A DNA stretch of 64,000 nucleotides from Gilliamella sp. ESL0441 (GCF_019469185.1 NZ_CP048264.1:124001-188000), one strand, 5' to 3'. Positions 29,805 to 39,552 are shown, numbered from the stretch's first letter. Translations and numbers: made by a program. Notes: generated by a model not told the origin, from the letters alone.

Positions 29805-31475
29805 ATGCATCCCCCAATAGGTATTGATTTAGGTACAACAAACAGCTTAATTTGTGTTTGGCAAGATAGTAAACCGACGCTGATTCCCAACGCAATTGGA
29901 GAAGTGGTAACACCATCAGCAATAAGTATTGATGAAGATGGCTCCATTTTAGTTGGTCGAGCAGCGTTATCACGATTAACAACTCATCCCAATCAGAGTG
30001 CGTCAGCATTTAAACGTTTTTTAGGATCGAATAAAGTTTTTGAATTAGGCGATAAGAAGTTTACGCCAACAGAACTTTCTGCAATTGTCCTAAAATCTTT
30101 AAAAGCTGATGCTGAAGCTTTTCTAAAACAAAACATTCATGATGTGGTGATTTCTGTCCCTGCTTATTTTAATGATGAGCAGCGCAAACAAACCCGTTTT
30201 GCAGCTGAACTTGCTGGATTAAACGCGGTACGTTTAATTAATGAACCAACTGCAGCGTCCATGGCATATGGCTTGCATGATGAACAATCCGGTAATACAT
30301 TAGTTTTTGATTTGGGTGGGGGGACATTTGATGTCACCGTACTTGAATACTCTATGCCAATTATCGAAGTCCATGCTTCGGCGGGCGATAATTATTTAGG
30401 GGGAGAAGATTTTACTCATGATATTGTTAAAGCTTGCTTAAGTGAATGGAATATTAAACAGCAAGATGTTTCAGCCGATGATTATGCCAGATTACTTGAT
30501 TTAGCAGAACAGTTAAAATGCAAGTTAAACGGCGAACAGATGCAACATTTAACTTGGTTTTGGCAAGATAAAGAGTGGCAATTTGAGCTTAACGAAAATC
30601 GAGCTAAAATGATTTGGTTGCCATTATTAAATCGCCTTCGAGCACCGGTCGAGCAAGCGTTAAGTGACGCTCGGTTGAAGCCGAATCAACTAGAACATAT
30701 TGTGTTAGTGGGTGGTTCGTCTCAATTGGGCGTTGTGCGTGAACTGGTTACCAAATTATTTGGCAAATTACCTTATCGCCATATTAATCCGACCACTATT
30801 GTGGCACAAGGTGCTGCAGTACAAGCAGCTTGTCGATTGCGTAATAAAGATGTGGAAGAAGTTATTTTGACCGATGTTTGTCCCTACACATTAGGTATTG
30901 AAAGTGCGTCGGATAATGTTCATGGCTTATTTTCCCCCATTATTGAACGCAATACAATTGTACCAACTTCCAAAGTGAAGACTTTTTATACTAGTCGTCC
31001 ACAACAAAAATTGATTTCTATAGCTGTTTATCAAGGCGAAAATCCACGTGTTGAAAACAATGTGTTAATTGATGAGTTTGAAGTTCCTTTGACGCCTATG
31101 GAAAAAAAACAAGGGATTGATATTCGTTTCAGTTATGATTTAAATGGATTATTAGAGGTCGATGTTGTGGTACTTGAAACAGGTAAGCAACACGGCAAGG
31201 TAATCGATCATAGCCCGATAGGGTTAACAGAACAACAAAAACAGGAAAGTCATGAACGTTTAAAATCACTGAAAATTCATCCCCGAGATCAAATGCAAAA
31301 TCGTACATTATTAGCTAGATTGGAACGTGCATGGGCGCAATCACTTGGTGATGAACGTCATTTAATTGGATCTTATCTTGAAGCATTTCTTGATGTATTA
31401 AATCGTCAAAATCCAGATGAAATTAATGAGTTTCGTTGTGATATTGAGTCTGAACTTAAAGATCTTGATAGATAA
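29805..31475 (+). CDS. hscC: HscC, specialised Hsp70 chaperone
   Basis: The 556-residue protein is exactly the length of E. coli HscC and much shorter than DnaK (about 638). It has the ATPase motifs I-G-I-D-L-G-T-T-N-S, N-E-P-T-A-A-S, F-D-L-G-G-G-T-F-D-V and L-V-G-G-S-S, then a substrate-binding beta domain and a shortened helical lid. HscC is known to work with J-proteins of the DjlC type and to affect sigma-70. The convergent downstream gene encodes a large DjlC-like J-protein, so this cluster keeps the chaperone with its partner. It is unlikely to be DnaK or HscA given length and context. Confidence 0.92.
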   Translation: MHPPIGIDLGTTNSLICVWQDSKPTLIPNAIGEVVTPSAISIDEDGSILVGRAALSRLTTHPNQSASAFKRFLGSNKVFELGDKKFTPTELSAIVLKSLKADAEAFLKQNIHDVVISVPAYFNDEQRKQTRFAAELAGLNAVRLINEPTAASMAYGLHDEQSGNTLVFDLGGGTFDVTVLEYSMPIIEVHASAGDNYLGGEDFTHDIVKACLSEWNIKQQDVSADDYARLLDLAEQLKCKLNGEQMQHLTWFWQDKEWQFELNENRAKMIWLPLLNRLRAPVEQALSDARLKPNQLEHIVLVGGSSQLGVVRELVTKLFGKLPYRHINPTTIVAQGAAVQAACRLRNKDVEEVILTDVCPYTLGIESASDNVHGLFSPIIERNTIVPTSKVKTFYTSRPQQKLISIAVYQGENPRVENNVLIDEFEVPLTPMEKKQGIDIRFSYDLNGLLEVDVVVLETGKQHGKVIDHSPIGLTEQQKQESHERLKSLKIHPRDQMQNRTLLARLERAWAQSLGDERHLIGSYLEAFLDVLNRQNPDEINEFRCDIESELKDLDR

Positions 31476-31492
31476 TTATTCAAAGTAGTATT

Positions 31493-31539
31493 TATAAACT
31501 TCTCCCCTTTTATTATTGATATAAAAGGGAAAGTTTATA
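31493..31539. terminator. Shared bidirectional terminator between hscC and the J-protein gene
   Basis: The left arm (31493-31513, TATAAACTT then CCCCTTTTAT) and right arm (31521-31539, ATAAAAGGG then AGTTTATA) form a long stem with one small internal bulge and a 7-base loop. It lies between two convergent genes and can serve both. Confidence 0.8.
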
Positions 31540-31550
31540 CACTAGTTTAT

Positions 31551-34226
31551 CTATTCCTTCACAGGCGGTCCATATCGGTTATTTTTTTTATAACTAGGTT
31601 TCCAGAAAGGTATTAATATCAGTAAAAATAGGGTATAAATAATGAAGTAACTTGGTTCACCTAAATAACTATCATTTGCACGTCGTTTTAATGCGAAAAC
31701 AATATTTATTCCCGAAATCATATAAGCAAATTTTGAAACTTCGTTATATATTGATGAGTCGGACAAATATCTATCAAGAAATAAGGCAGAAAAACCAATA
31801 ATGAACAGACTATAAAAAATTTGTTTACAAAATCCTTTACGATTTGTTCGTCCATCTAAACGCCAAAATTGCCACCATTTATTTTCAGGTAGAGATAATG
31901 CATCAACTTGTTTTTGATTTTCACGATTTCTAGCTAAAAGTAAGGCGGCACATAAGCGTAATATCATATTATTGTCTGAATGATTTTTTAGCCCTTCTAA
32001 CATCTCGATATCATCTTCTTCAATTAGACCACAGTAGTTGGCTAAACATTCTTCAAGATATATTATTCTAGCTGTTAGATCATTATGTTGATATTTATCT
32101 TTATTTACTGAAGATGGAAATAACGACAGTTTTTCGAGCGAATTTGCGATTTTTTGTAAATCATCATTATCACCTGCAATTTTATTTAACGTTTGTTGTA
32201 ATTTCAGATTTTGTTCAGGTTTATATAACAAAATGGTATTTAATATCATTAAATAATAAGGGTTTTGATTGGCAAATTTGGTTTGCCACAATTGTTCGAT
32301 TTTATTTTCGATATCTTTTAAATCAATTTTTTCAGGATAGTCTATATCAGATTCGATTGAATCTGGGTAATTGATTAAAATACTATTGATTAACCCACTA
32401 TTATTATCCATTAAATTATAGAGCTCAGTTTTACTTTGCCAGTTTCCATATTTGAAAATATTAATCACTGGAAGTATTTGATCATCATCGGTTAATTTAA
32501 ACGTATTATTTTCTTTTCGAAGATATTTTGCTGTTTCGTAGGGGTGATTAATTATAGCCATCGTTAAAATAAATTGACGATACCACTCCCAATAAACGTT
32601 TTTATCACACGATGAATCAGGCGGAGTTGGAAACTGGTAATAGTGTTCAGATTCTAAGAAAATAAACCAGTCAAACATCTCTATATTTGCATAACGCGAA
32701 AAATTATCAAGATGTTTTTTGGCATGCTCCGGAATGGCATCGAATCTATCCAACCATAAACGACCATAGTATTGTTCGTACCCATTCAAGTTAGGATCAA
32801 ATTTATCTGGAATGGGCGTATTTTCATCACTATCATACAGCCAAGCTTTAAACTCCTGGACGGGTGGAATTTGTTCTAGCCATGTTAATTGTTGCTGAGC
32901 TTGGCGTTGTAAATTTTGTAGAATAAAATGCTCAAAGTCATCTTTACTCTGTTCATCAATAATTTGTTGTAATAAAGTTGGATTACCATGTCGTAACATA
33001 ATGGCATGACGATATAAGCGATATAAACGATTAGAACCGTCATCAAGTAACAACAGTGCAAGAATTTGACGATAATTCCAACTTACATTTAACGACCATT
33101 TGATAAAACTCGCAATTTCAGGGGAATACTCATCAGGATCAATTTGTGCTAGTCGTGCAACCGTTGTTGCTGTTAACTGAGGAACTGCGTAAAGGTAAGT
33201 TTCTGATGTTTCTGCAGCGATACAATAAGAGTTATTCAATGCGATAATTAACAATGGAAAATAATCACTAGCATAATGCGAGCACCAGCCCGCTATCCAA
33301 CTGGCTGCTTTTTCTTGATAATGACCTGAGTTATAAAGATCAAGCCAAGCCTGTAAAGATTCATGTTTTTTATCAAGCATAGTATATTGAATTGCTGCAA
33401 TATATTTCCATTCGATATTGATATGTTCATCTTGATCATCTTGAGTGATGCAGTTCAACGCATAATCTAATAAGGTTTGATTAGGTATTCTTGCAACGCA
33501 GTGCCAATTAGCAAATTGAAGCATTAAGCTTTTATCATTGGGTAAATAGATGACGGTATCTTGTGATAAAAAGTCATAAAGATCACTACTTCTACGTTCG
33601 TAAAATAACCATTTGGTATAATCGATATAATTTATCGTTGCATCTTGCAGAGCTCTGTTTGTGGTAGGTAACAGGGTATAGTCAAATAAATCTTCACTCT
33701 CAATATGATTTAAAAAGATATCATACTTTTCAGATTGATTGGGAGATTGTATTTTCAGTTGTTGGCGCCAACGCAAATTATCCGCTAACAGTTTGATACA
33801 AGCGTTTGATACATTGCTTGCTTCATAACTTATTTCTAATAGACGCCATTTTACCGAATCAATGATTGCCATTGGGTAATCGTAAAATGAACTAATAAAT
33901 TTTTGCCATTCATCGGCGTTAAAACACCTTTTTGGATCATTCAAAAGTACTTGATAAGCAGTACAAATTTCATTTTCTTTGATTTGTTTTTCTGTAAGGG
34001 GGTGAGTGACTGCTTGCTCTTGTGATTCTTGTTGTGATTGCCCATCCATTTGTTCGGTTGACTGTGCATACTGTATTGCAAACTCATAAGCTTCACGTAA
34101 AGCTTTAAATCCAATCGGGTCTGTTTCGGGATGATAGGAGGGTAACTTGGCTCGATAGGCTTGACGTATTGCGACGGTATCATTCGTTTTTTCTATTTCG
34201 AGTAGTTGCCAAATATGTTCATTCAT
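31551..34226 (-). CDS. DjlC-like J-domain protein with C-terminal DUF805 membrane domain
   Basis: A J domain at the N-terminus (about residues 1-60) includes I-R-Q-A-Y-R-A-K and the F-K-A-L-R-E-A-Y-E helix. Its loop reads H-P-E instead of the canonical H-P-D. About 700 residues of Trp- and Tyr-rich helical sequence without a recognised domain follow, then a DUF805 membrane module (about 780-885) with W-R-L-D-G-R-T-N-R-K, hydrophobic helices, R-R-A-N-D and N-R-Y-G-P. At about 890 residues it is far longer than E. coli DjlC (about 480). It probably recruits HscC to the inner membrane. The ATG at 34226 and the one at 34232 are both possible. It overlaps the end of the ybeU-like gene, so they are coupled. 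Confidence 0.85.
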   Translation of the reverse strand: MNEHIWQLLEIEKTNDTVAIRQAYRAKLPSYHPETDPIGFKALREAYEFAIQYAQSTEQMDGQSQQESQEQAVTHPLTEKQIKENEICTAYQVLLNDPKRCFNADEWQKFISSFYDYPMAIIDSVKWRLLEISYEASNVSNACIKLLADNLRWRQQLKIQSPNQSEKYDIFLNHIESEDLFDYTLLPTTNRALQDATINYIDYTKWLFYERRSSDLYDFLSQDTVIYLPNDKSLMLQFANWHCVARIPNQTLLDYALNCITQDDQDEHINIEWKYIAAIQYTMLDKKHESLQAWLDLYNSGHYQEKAASWIAGWCSHYASDYFPLLIIALNNSYCIAAETSETYLYAVPQLTATTVARLAQIDPDEYSPEIASFIKWSLNVSWNYRQILALLLLDDGSNRLYRLYRHAIMLRHGNPTLLQQIIDEQSKDDFEHFILQNLQRQAQQQLTWLEQIPPVQEFKAWLYDSDENTPIPDKFDPNLNGYEQYYGRLWLDRFDAIPEHAKKHLDNFSRYANIEMFDWFIFLESEHYYQFPTPPDSSCDKNVYWEWYRQFILTMAIINHPYETAKYLRKENNTFKLTDDDQILPVINIFKYGNWQSKTELYNLMDNNSGLINSILINYPDSIESDIDYPEKIDLKDIENKIEQLWQTKFANQNPYYLMILNTILLYKPEQNLKLQQTLNKIAGDNDDLQKIANSLEKLSLFPSSVNKDKYQHNDLTARIIYLEECLANYCGLIEEDDIEMLEGLKNHSDNNMILRLCAALLLARNRENQKQVDALSLPENKWWQFWRLDGRTNRKGFCKQIFYSLFIIGFSALFLDRYLSDSSIYNEVSKFAYMISGINIVFALKRRANDSYLGEPSYFIIYTLFLLILIPFWKPSYKKNNRYGPPVKE

Positions 34227-34921
34227 AACCAATCATACTCCGTCAATGATTCTGGTTTTTCAAATTTTTCAATATCAATAAACCATGGTAACCGGTTAAA
34301 GGGTGCTTGTTTGTCTTCATATAAATTTGCCATGGATGTTACTTTAGATGGACGGGATAATTCACAGCGTAATTTTTCTAAATCGTCTTTAATCTGTAAA
34401 TTATTCCAATATTGTAAACCAATAAACCAACTAACAAGGTAGTGTTGCCAAGAATGATAAAAGTATGTTGAACGTAACCCAATTCTATGCAAAATCCACA
34501 AACATTCCTCTTCAGTGACATATTTATTCGTCGTGCCAAGTCGTAAAAGATAAGCCATTCGGGCATAATCCCAACTACGAATTCCCGCAGTATTACAGAT
34601 AGGAAATGTTTGCTCAACAAATGTAAGTATCACTTTATGATAGTCAGTTTGACGTTCATAAAAGCTGAGCCAATCAAATTCAGACAATTGAGAATATTTA
34701 GAATAGAATTCAGATAATAATGGTGCATGTCCATCATCAATCATGGTGAAAACGCAATCAAGTAAAGTTTCCCGAGAATCTATTTCCCAACTCTCTTTCA
34801 AATCTATAAAATCATCGTTAGGATAAAAAAAAGGTGAGGTATAGCTTGCTCCATATCTTTTATTTATTATTACCATTGGCGCTGACAAACCATATAGCCA
34901 ATCAATATAATCCTGTTCCAT
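34223..34921 (-). CDS. ybeU: YbeU-like DUF1266 protein
   Basis: The 232-residue soluble protein resembles the DUF1266 family, including E. coli YbeU, with conserved Trp and Arg blocks such as I-R-S-W-D-Y-A-R and a Y-A-R-M-A-Y-L-L-R-L-G segment. Its function is unknown. In E. coli ybeU stands next to djlC and hscC, and the same grouping here supports the assignment and a shared role. Its stop overlaps the start of the J-protein gene by up to 10 bases. Confidence 0.78.
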   Translation of the reverse strand: MEQDYIDWLYGLSAPMVIINKRYGASYTSPFFYPNDDFIDLKESWEIDSRETLLDCVFTMIDDGHAPLLSEFYSKYSQLSEFDWLSFYERQTDYHKVILTFVEQTFPICNTAGIRSWDYARMAYLLRLGTTNKYVTEEECLWILHRIGLRSTYFYHSWQHYLVSWFIGLQYWNNLQIKDDLEKLRCELSRPSKVTSMANLYEDKQAPFNRLPWFIDIEKFEKPESLTEYDWL

Positions 34922-35146
34922 ATTAGCCTATAAAATATTAATACATAGTTTAACGTATAAAGATAACAGATTTTTTAAATAGACGTCAGTATGTTTTTCT
35001 TTATTTCGTTTGTTTTTTTTAAAAAACAATAATTATTATGAACAACAATAAAATTGTTTTGAAAATTACTGTGTGCAAGGCATAATAAAATCAATTTATT
35101 TTGTTATTATTTACATATTACTTAGTTATAAATGAAAGGAGTTATA

Positions 35147-35725
35147 ATGAGAAAAATTGCCTTAACGGTAATATTAATGTCCAGCATATTAATGTTACAA
35201 GGCTGTGTTGCAGCTGTAATTGGTGCAGGCGCTACAGCTACAGCAAAAGTTGCTTCAGATCCTCGCACAACAGGGACACAAGTTGATGATACAACGTTGA
35301 ATTCACGAATGGGTATGAAATTAAAAAATAATGCATCTGATTTTATAGGTGCCCACATTTCAACAAGTGCTTATGATGGTAATATTCTTTTAACTGGACA
35401 AGCGAATAGCGAACAAATCATGAAAGCTGAGAATCTTGCTCATGAAGTTGAAGGAGTGAAGAAAGTATTTAATCAGATTCGTATTGGTGAGTCTGTTGGT
35501 GGTACTACCATTACCAATGATGCATGGATCACAACGAAAGTTAAATCACAATTAGTATTAAATTCTAATACAAAAGCTAGAAACATTAAAGTCGTTACCG
35601 AAAATGGTGAAGTATTTTTGATTGGTATTGTTTCGCCAGAAGAGGGGAGAACAGCGGCGGAAGTTTCGAGTAAAGTTAATGGTGTGAGAAAAGTTATTAC
35701 TTTGTTTACATATCCAAATAAGTAG
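35147..35725 (+). CDS. dolP: DolP (YraP), two-BON-domain outer-membrane lipoprotein
   Basis: The ATG at 35147, just after AAAGGAG, gives a lipoprotein signal ending L-M-L-Q-G-C with Cys20. The V-A-A-V-I-G-A-G and D-P-R-T-T-G-T-Q-V-D-D-T-T-L motifs match E. coli DolP. BON domain 1 spans about 45-115 and BON domain 2 about 120-190 (A-W-I-T-T-K-V-K-S-Q-L, N-G-E-V-F-L-I-G). DolP sits at the division site on anionic phospholipids, supports outer-membrane integrity and activates amidase pathways. In E. coli it follows diaA; here it is alone. Confidence 0.94.
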   Translation: MRKIALTVILMSSILMLQGCVAAVIGAGATATAKVASDPRTTGTQVDDTTLNSRMGMKLKNNASDFIGAHISTSAYDGNILLTGQANSEQIMKAENLAHEVEGVKKVFNQIRIGESVGGTTITNDAWITTKVKSQLVLNSNTKARNIKVVTENGEVFLIGIVSPEEGRTAAEVSSKVNGVRKVITLFTYPNK

Positions 35726-35736
35726 CAGTTTTACAG

Positions 35737-35771
35737 AAAAAGGGAGGGACAGTATCCCCCCTTTGTTTTTA
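35737..35771. terminator. Terminator between convergent dolP and csdE
   Basis: AAAAGGGAGGG and CCCCCCTTT pair around a short ACAGTAT loop, followed by GTTTTT on the plus strand. It lies 12 bases after the dolP stop and directly abuts the csdE stop, so it may serve both genes. Confidence 0.8.
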
Positions 35772-36167
35772 TTAATTAACCGATTGAATTCGTTCTATTA
35801 ATTTATCTAATCCTTTTAGTCGAGATTGACTAAGCTCGTCGGTAATTTTAAGTTTACTTAATTCAAACTGAAAATCGATAGCATGAATTTGCTTCGCTGT
35901 TTTATGATTTGCAATGATAAGTAAAATTGCGAGTAACCCTTTAACAATTCGACCCTCACTATCACCTTGAAAAACAAAAGTATCATCAGCTTGTTTTTGA
36001 AAAGTAAGCCAAACTCGATTTTCACAACCATTGACTTGGTTATTATCCGTTTTTAAATCGGCTGGAAAATCAGGCAATTGTTTTGATAACGCAATGATTT
36101 GCCGATAACGATCTTGCCAGTTTTGTTGCTTCAATAATAATTCCGTTAATGTTTGCTGCGATAGCAT
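35772..36167 (-). CDS. csdE: CsdE sulfur acceptor (SufE family)
   Basis: The 131-residue protein has the SufE fold signature with the acceptor Cys48 in V-N-G-C-E-N-R-V-W-L, then G-D-S-E-G-R-I-V-K-G-L-L-A-I-L. It accepts persulfide sulfur from the cysteine desulfurase CsdA encoded just upstream on the same strand. In E. coli CsdA-CsdE passes sulfur on to the tRNA-modifying TcdA (CsdL) and can feed Fe-S clusters. It lies 69 bases after csdA, and no suf genes are present here. Confidence 0.92.
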   Translation of the reverse strand: MLSQQTLTELLLKQQNWQDRYRQIIALSKQLPDFPADLKTDNNQVNGCENRVWLTFQKQADDTFVFQGDSEGRIVKGLLAILLIIANHKTAKQIHAIDFQFELSKLKITDELSQSRLKGLDKLIERIQSVN

Positions 36168-36236
36168 AATATAGACCTATTTGTCGTTTACATAATGATA
36201 AATATTTAAAGTTAACAAAAGTTGGTGATAATACAA

Positions 36237-37460
36237 TTAATCCAAGATTTGTATTGCATGTTGTAATGCATTTATAAAACGATCGATATCGTGTTTGTTA
36301 TTATAAGGCATCAAAGAAAGACGAATGACACCTTGGCAACCTAGCTTTTGCATTAATGGTTGAGCACAAAGTTCACCAGTGCGTATTGCAATGTTTTGTT
36401 CACTTAATAAGATAGCAATATCATTATGATGAATATTGTGGATATTAAATGTGATGATTGAACTATTATTTACACTGTAAAATTGAATATTGGTTAGTTT
36501 ACTAAGTTGTGATTTTGCATAATCGGCTAATTGTTCGGTATATACTTGTGCTTGATTAAAATCCCAACGTTTTAGCCATTCAAACGTTGCATTAAAGCCT
36601 AGCATTCCGGCGATATTGGGTGTGCCTGCTTCAAATTTATACGGATGTTGCTCAGGTATAAAGTGATCGAAAGAGACACTTTTTAGCATTTTACCTCCAC
36701 CATGCCAAACGGGCATAGTCTCAAGCAAAATTTGTTTACCATATAATACACCGAGTCCTGTTGGACCATATAATTTATGCGCTGAAAATGCATAAAAATC
36801 AATATTAAGTTTATCAACATCAATGGGATGATGAACAATACCTTGAGCACCATCCACCACTAAAATGGCATTATATTGGTGAACGATTTGGCTAATCGCT
36901 GCTAAATCCGGACAAGATCCTGTCACATTGGACATTTGTGTAATGGCGACAATTTTTGTACGTTCGGATAGAAGTGAAGTCAGATCATCAATAACTGATG
37001 ACCATTTAATTACTTTGGCACCCGTTTGCTCTGCAACAATTAGCCATGGCAATAAATTGCTATGGTGCTCTAATTCACTAACAATAATCTCATCACCAGC
37101 TTTTAGAAAAGGTCGAGCGTAGCTTTGTGCAATAAGATTAATGGATTCGGTCGTACCACTTGTCCAAATAATTTCACTACTCGTTGGAGCGTTAATCCAA
37201 TCAGCGACATTTTGCCGAGCTTGATTTATTATTTCAGTCACTTGTAAGGCATTAGGGTGCAAACTGCGTTTAACAGTTGCAGTATTGTGTGCATAATATT
37301 CCAGTGTCGCATCGATCATCGCTTGGGGCTTGAGTGATGTTGCGGCTGAATCAAGATACACGTTTTCATTGTTCAGAGCAGGAAATTCAGCTCTAAACTT
37401 TTGATGAGAAAACTTTTTACTGGTTAAGTTCAAGTCCTGCAATTCCATTCCAATACCCAT
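36237..37460 (-). CDS. csdA: CsdA cysteine desulfurase (class II)
   Basis: The 407-residue PLP enzyme has the cofactor lysine in F-S-A-H-K-L-Y-G-P-T-G (Lys229) and the catalytic Cys365 in T-G-E-L-C-A-Q-P-L. The short active-site loop marks the SufS/CsdA class rather than IscS, and C-A-Q-P-L is CsdA-like. It releases sulfur from cysteine as a persulfide for CsdE. The start could be 37460 or the internal ATG at 37448; either way it overlaps the end of ubiV, implying translational coupling. Confidence 0.93.
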   Translation of the reverse strand: MGIGMELQDLNLTSKKFSHQKFRAEFPALNNENVYLDSAATSLKPQAMIDATLEYYAHNTATVKRSLHPNALQVTEIINQARQNVADWINAPTSSEIIWTSGTTESINLIAQSYARPFLKAGDEIIVSELEHHSNLLPWLIVAEQTGAKVIKWSSVIDDLTSLLSERTKIVAITQMSNVTGSCPDLAAISQIVHQYNAILVVDGAQGIVHHPIDVDKLNIDFYAFSAHKLYGPTGLGVLYGKQILLETMPVWHGGGKMLKSVSFDHFIPEQHPYKFEAGTPNIAGMLGFNATFEWLKRWDFNQAQVYTEQLADYAKSQLSKLTNIQFYSVNNSSIITFNIHNIHHNDIAILLSEQNIAIRTGELCAQPLMQKLGCQGVIRLSLMPYNNKHDIDRFINALQHAIQILD

Positions 37461-38307
37461 TACAGTCTCGTTTATGCTCTATATGTAGCGGATTTAATCC
37501 TTCTTCGTTCGCTTTAAACTGTTTCACAATATCCAATGTTTCCAACCCAAGTGGTGAAATACGAACAATATCAACTAATCCTTTCATCTCTTTGAGTTGA
37601 TTACCTAAATTATAGCAATAACCGCTTTGTGTTTGGATCCCATTTAGAACAAACACTTTTTGTTGTTCTTGTGAAAACACTTCACGCCCAACAGGGTATT
37701 TGATACAACATGTTTCGCATTTATCTTTGGGTTTATCTTCTGAACGTGCCGTAAAACAACGAGCTGAATAGGCTAACGGCAGGTAACCGTAACTGAAAAC
37801 TTCAACGTCAAAATTTCGCTCGATATTGAGACTATCAAATTGATTTAGTACATTTGCTAACCAATCCCGAGAAAGTTCAACGGGCATACACCAACGTACC
37901 ATACCTTGTTTTTGTAATAATTTTAACGTGTATGCGTTATAGCAATTAATTGCAGGGCCGGCAACAAAAGGTAATTTATTTTCTTGAGCGATATTAATTG
38001 CAGCTAAATCATTGGCTTCAATTAAAAAATCGCCATTATTAACGAGTAATCTTAATTCATTTAATTCAGATGGAGCTTCAAGCAAAGCCAACGTTGAAAG
38101 CACCACTTGTTTACCTGATTTAGCGACTTCTTTAGCTAATTCAAGCCAGTTAGGGACTTTCATTTCACGGCGTTTAGTACAAACTGTTTCGCCCATATAA
38201 ATAATATCGGCTTCACTTTCTTTTGCCGCATGATAAAAAGCTTCTGTTTCGGTTTTAGGCCAATAGTAAAGCACTGGGCCTAATGCATATTTCATAGTTT
38301 TGCTCAC
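37417..38307 (-). CDS. ubiV: UbiV, Fe-S protein of oxygen-independent ubiquinone synthesis
   Basis: The 296-residue U32-family protein starts K-Y-A-L-G-P-V-L-Y-Y-W-P. Four Cys likely to bind a 4Fe-4S cluster are seen in G-E-T-V-C, S-A-R-C-F-T-A-R and K-C-E-T-C-C. UbiV with UbiU carries out ring hydroxylations of ubiquinone synthesis without oxygen, using prephenate. Here ubiU lies on the same strand 145 bases upstream, and ubiV overlaps csdA, a sulfur donor that could supply its cluster (inference). The third partner ubiT is not in the window. Confidence 0.94.
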   Translation of the reverse strand: MSKTMKYALGPVLYYWPKTETEAFYHAAKESEADIIYMGETVCTKRREMKVPNWLELAKEVAKSGKQVVLSTLALLEAPSELNELRLLVNNGDFLIEANDLAAINIAQENKLPFVAGPAINCYNAYTLKLLQKQGMVRWCMPVELSRDWLANVLNQFDSLNIERNFDVEVFSYGYLPLAYSARCFTARSEDKPKDKCETCCIKYPVGREVFSQEQQKVFVLNGIQTQSGYCYNLGNQLKEMKGLVDIVRISPLGLETLDIVKQFKANEEGLNPLHIEHKRDCNGYWNGIAGLELNQ

Positions 38308-38452
38308 TATATTGATTTATGTTAGATCATTTATCAAATCATTTAAAATGATATTTTATTAAATAAATTCAATAATATAAATTAAAGTAATGCCACTTTA
38401 TTTTTAATAAGTGTCTTTTCCAATAATATGAATTTAAAGTCTAAAATACTCA

Positions 38453-39448
38453 TTATTGCCATTTACGGTGATAAGCACCCAATGTCGTTTGTGTTCCTTC
38501 CGACACAGAGCCTAATGTATCCATCCAATGTTGTTCAGCTTGAAATGATTGTGGGTTTGCTTTATAACGGTCAATTGCTTGTCGCCATACTTTGGTTACT
38601 TGCTCAACATAAGCTGGACTGCGTTGACGTCCTTCAATTTTGACTGATGCAATATTGGCAGCAAATAACTCGGGTAATAGCTCAATGGTATTTAAACTGG
38701 TTGGTTCTTCAATTGGATGATAAAGCTGTTCTCCAACAAAATAACGTCCTTTGCATAGGGTTGGATAACCGGCATTTTCACCTTTTTTATGACAATCAAT
38801 CAATACGTTATTCAAACGAGATTCAAGACCTTTGTCGGTCTCTTCCCATCGCACAAATTTAGCTGGAGAACATGCCCCAACCGTATTAGGTGATTCACCT
38901 GTTAAATAAGACGATAAATAGCAACGTCCTTCAGCCATTATACATAAACTACCAAAGGCAAAAACTTCTAAAGGGACGGGAGAAACTTTTGATAACTGTT
39001 TAACTTGATGCATCGACAGAACACGAGGCAATACAATACGATGAACCTGAAAATTATTATAATAAAACTTAATTGACTCTTCATTGGTTGAAGAGGCTTG
39101 AACGGAAACATGGCGTTCAAGATTAGGGTACTTTTCGGCAGCATAATCAAGCATAGCAAGATCAGCAATAATTAACGCATCAGCACCAATGTTAGCAGCG
39201 GTATCAACTGCATGTTGCCAACGCTGAAAATTTTCAGGATGTGCAAAAGTATTTATCGCAATATGCAATTTTTTACCACGTTTATGTACATAATCAGCGG
39301 CTTCAATTAATCGCTTTTCATTGAAATTTAAACCAGCAAAATGACGCGCATTAGTATCATCTTTTAAACCAATATAAACGGCATCAGCACCATTATCGAT
39401 GGCTATTTTTAGTGATGGCAATGAACCTGCTGGACAAAGAAGTTCCAT
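38453..39448 (-). CDS. ubiU: UbiU, U32-family partner of UbiV
   Basis: The ATG at 39448, preceded by AGGAG, gives the standard M-E-L-L-C-P-A-G-S-L-P-S start; the longer frame to 39553 is unlikely. At 331 residues it has the length of E. coli UbiU (YhbU). Cluster-binding Cys are in F-G-S-L-C-I-M-A-E-G-R-C-Y-L-S-S, V-G-A-C-S-P and T-L-C-K-G-R-Y-F. UbiU and UbiV form a heterodimer that hydroxylates ubiquinone precursors in anaerobic conditions, fitting a gut organism with little oxygen. Confidence 0.95.
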   Translation of the reverse strand: MELLCPAGSLPSLKIAIDNGADAVYIGLKDDTNARHFAGLNFNEKRLIEAADYVHKRGKKLHIAINTFAHPENFQRWQHAVDTAANIGADALIIADLAMLDYAAEKYPNLERHVSVQASSTNEESIKFYYNNFQVHRIVLPRVLSMHQVKQLSKVSPVPLEVFAFGSLCIMAEGRCYLSSYLTGESPNTVGACSPAKFVRWEETDKGLESRLNNVLIDCHKKGENAGYPTLCKGRYFVGEQLYHPIEEPTSLNTIELLPELFAANIASVKIEGRQRSPAYVEQVTKVWRQAIDRYKANPQSFQAEQHWMDTLGSVSEGTQTTLGAYHRKWQ

Positions 39449-39552
39449 AATAATTCCTAACTCCTGTTTTGTATTTGATACGCGTGTATTATGCAATAAA
39501 TTATGTTCTAATGCGAATAGAAAGCGATTTTCTAAATGAAAAATTGAATTCA

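Noticed and set aside
34981..35146. SigmaE promoter upstream of dolP
   Set aside because: E. coli dolP is sigmaE-dependent, but only a GAACAA-like element is seen here, without a correctly spaced partner.
38308..38452. FNR box before ubiV (TAGATCATTTATCAA-like)
   Set aside because: The two half-sites are separated by five bases rather than four and the left half is imperfect, so it does not meet the TTGAT-N4-ATCAA pattern well enough.
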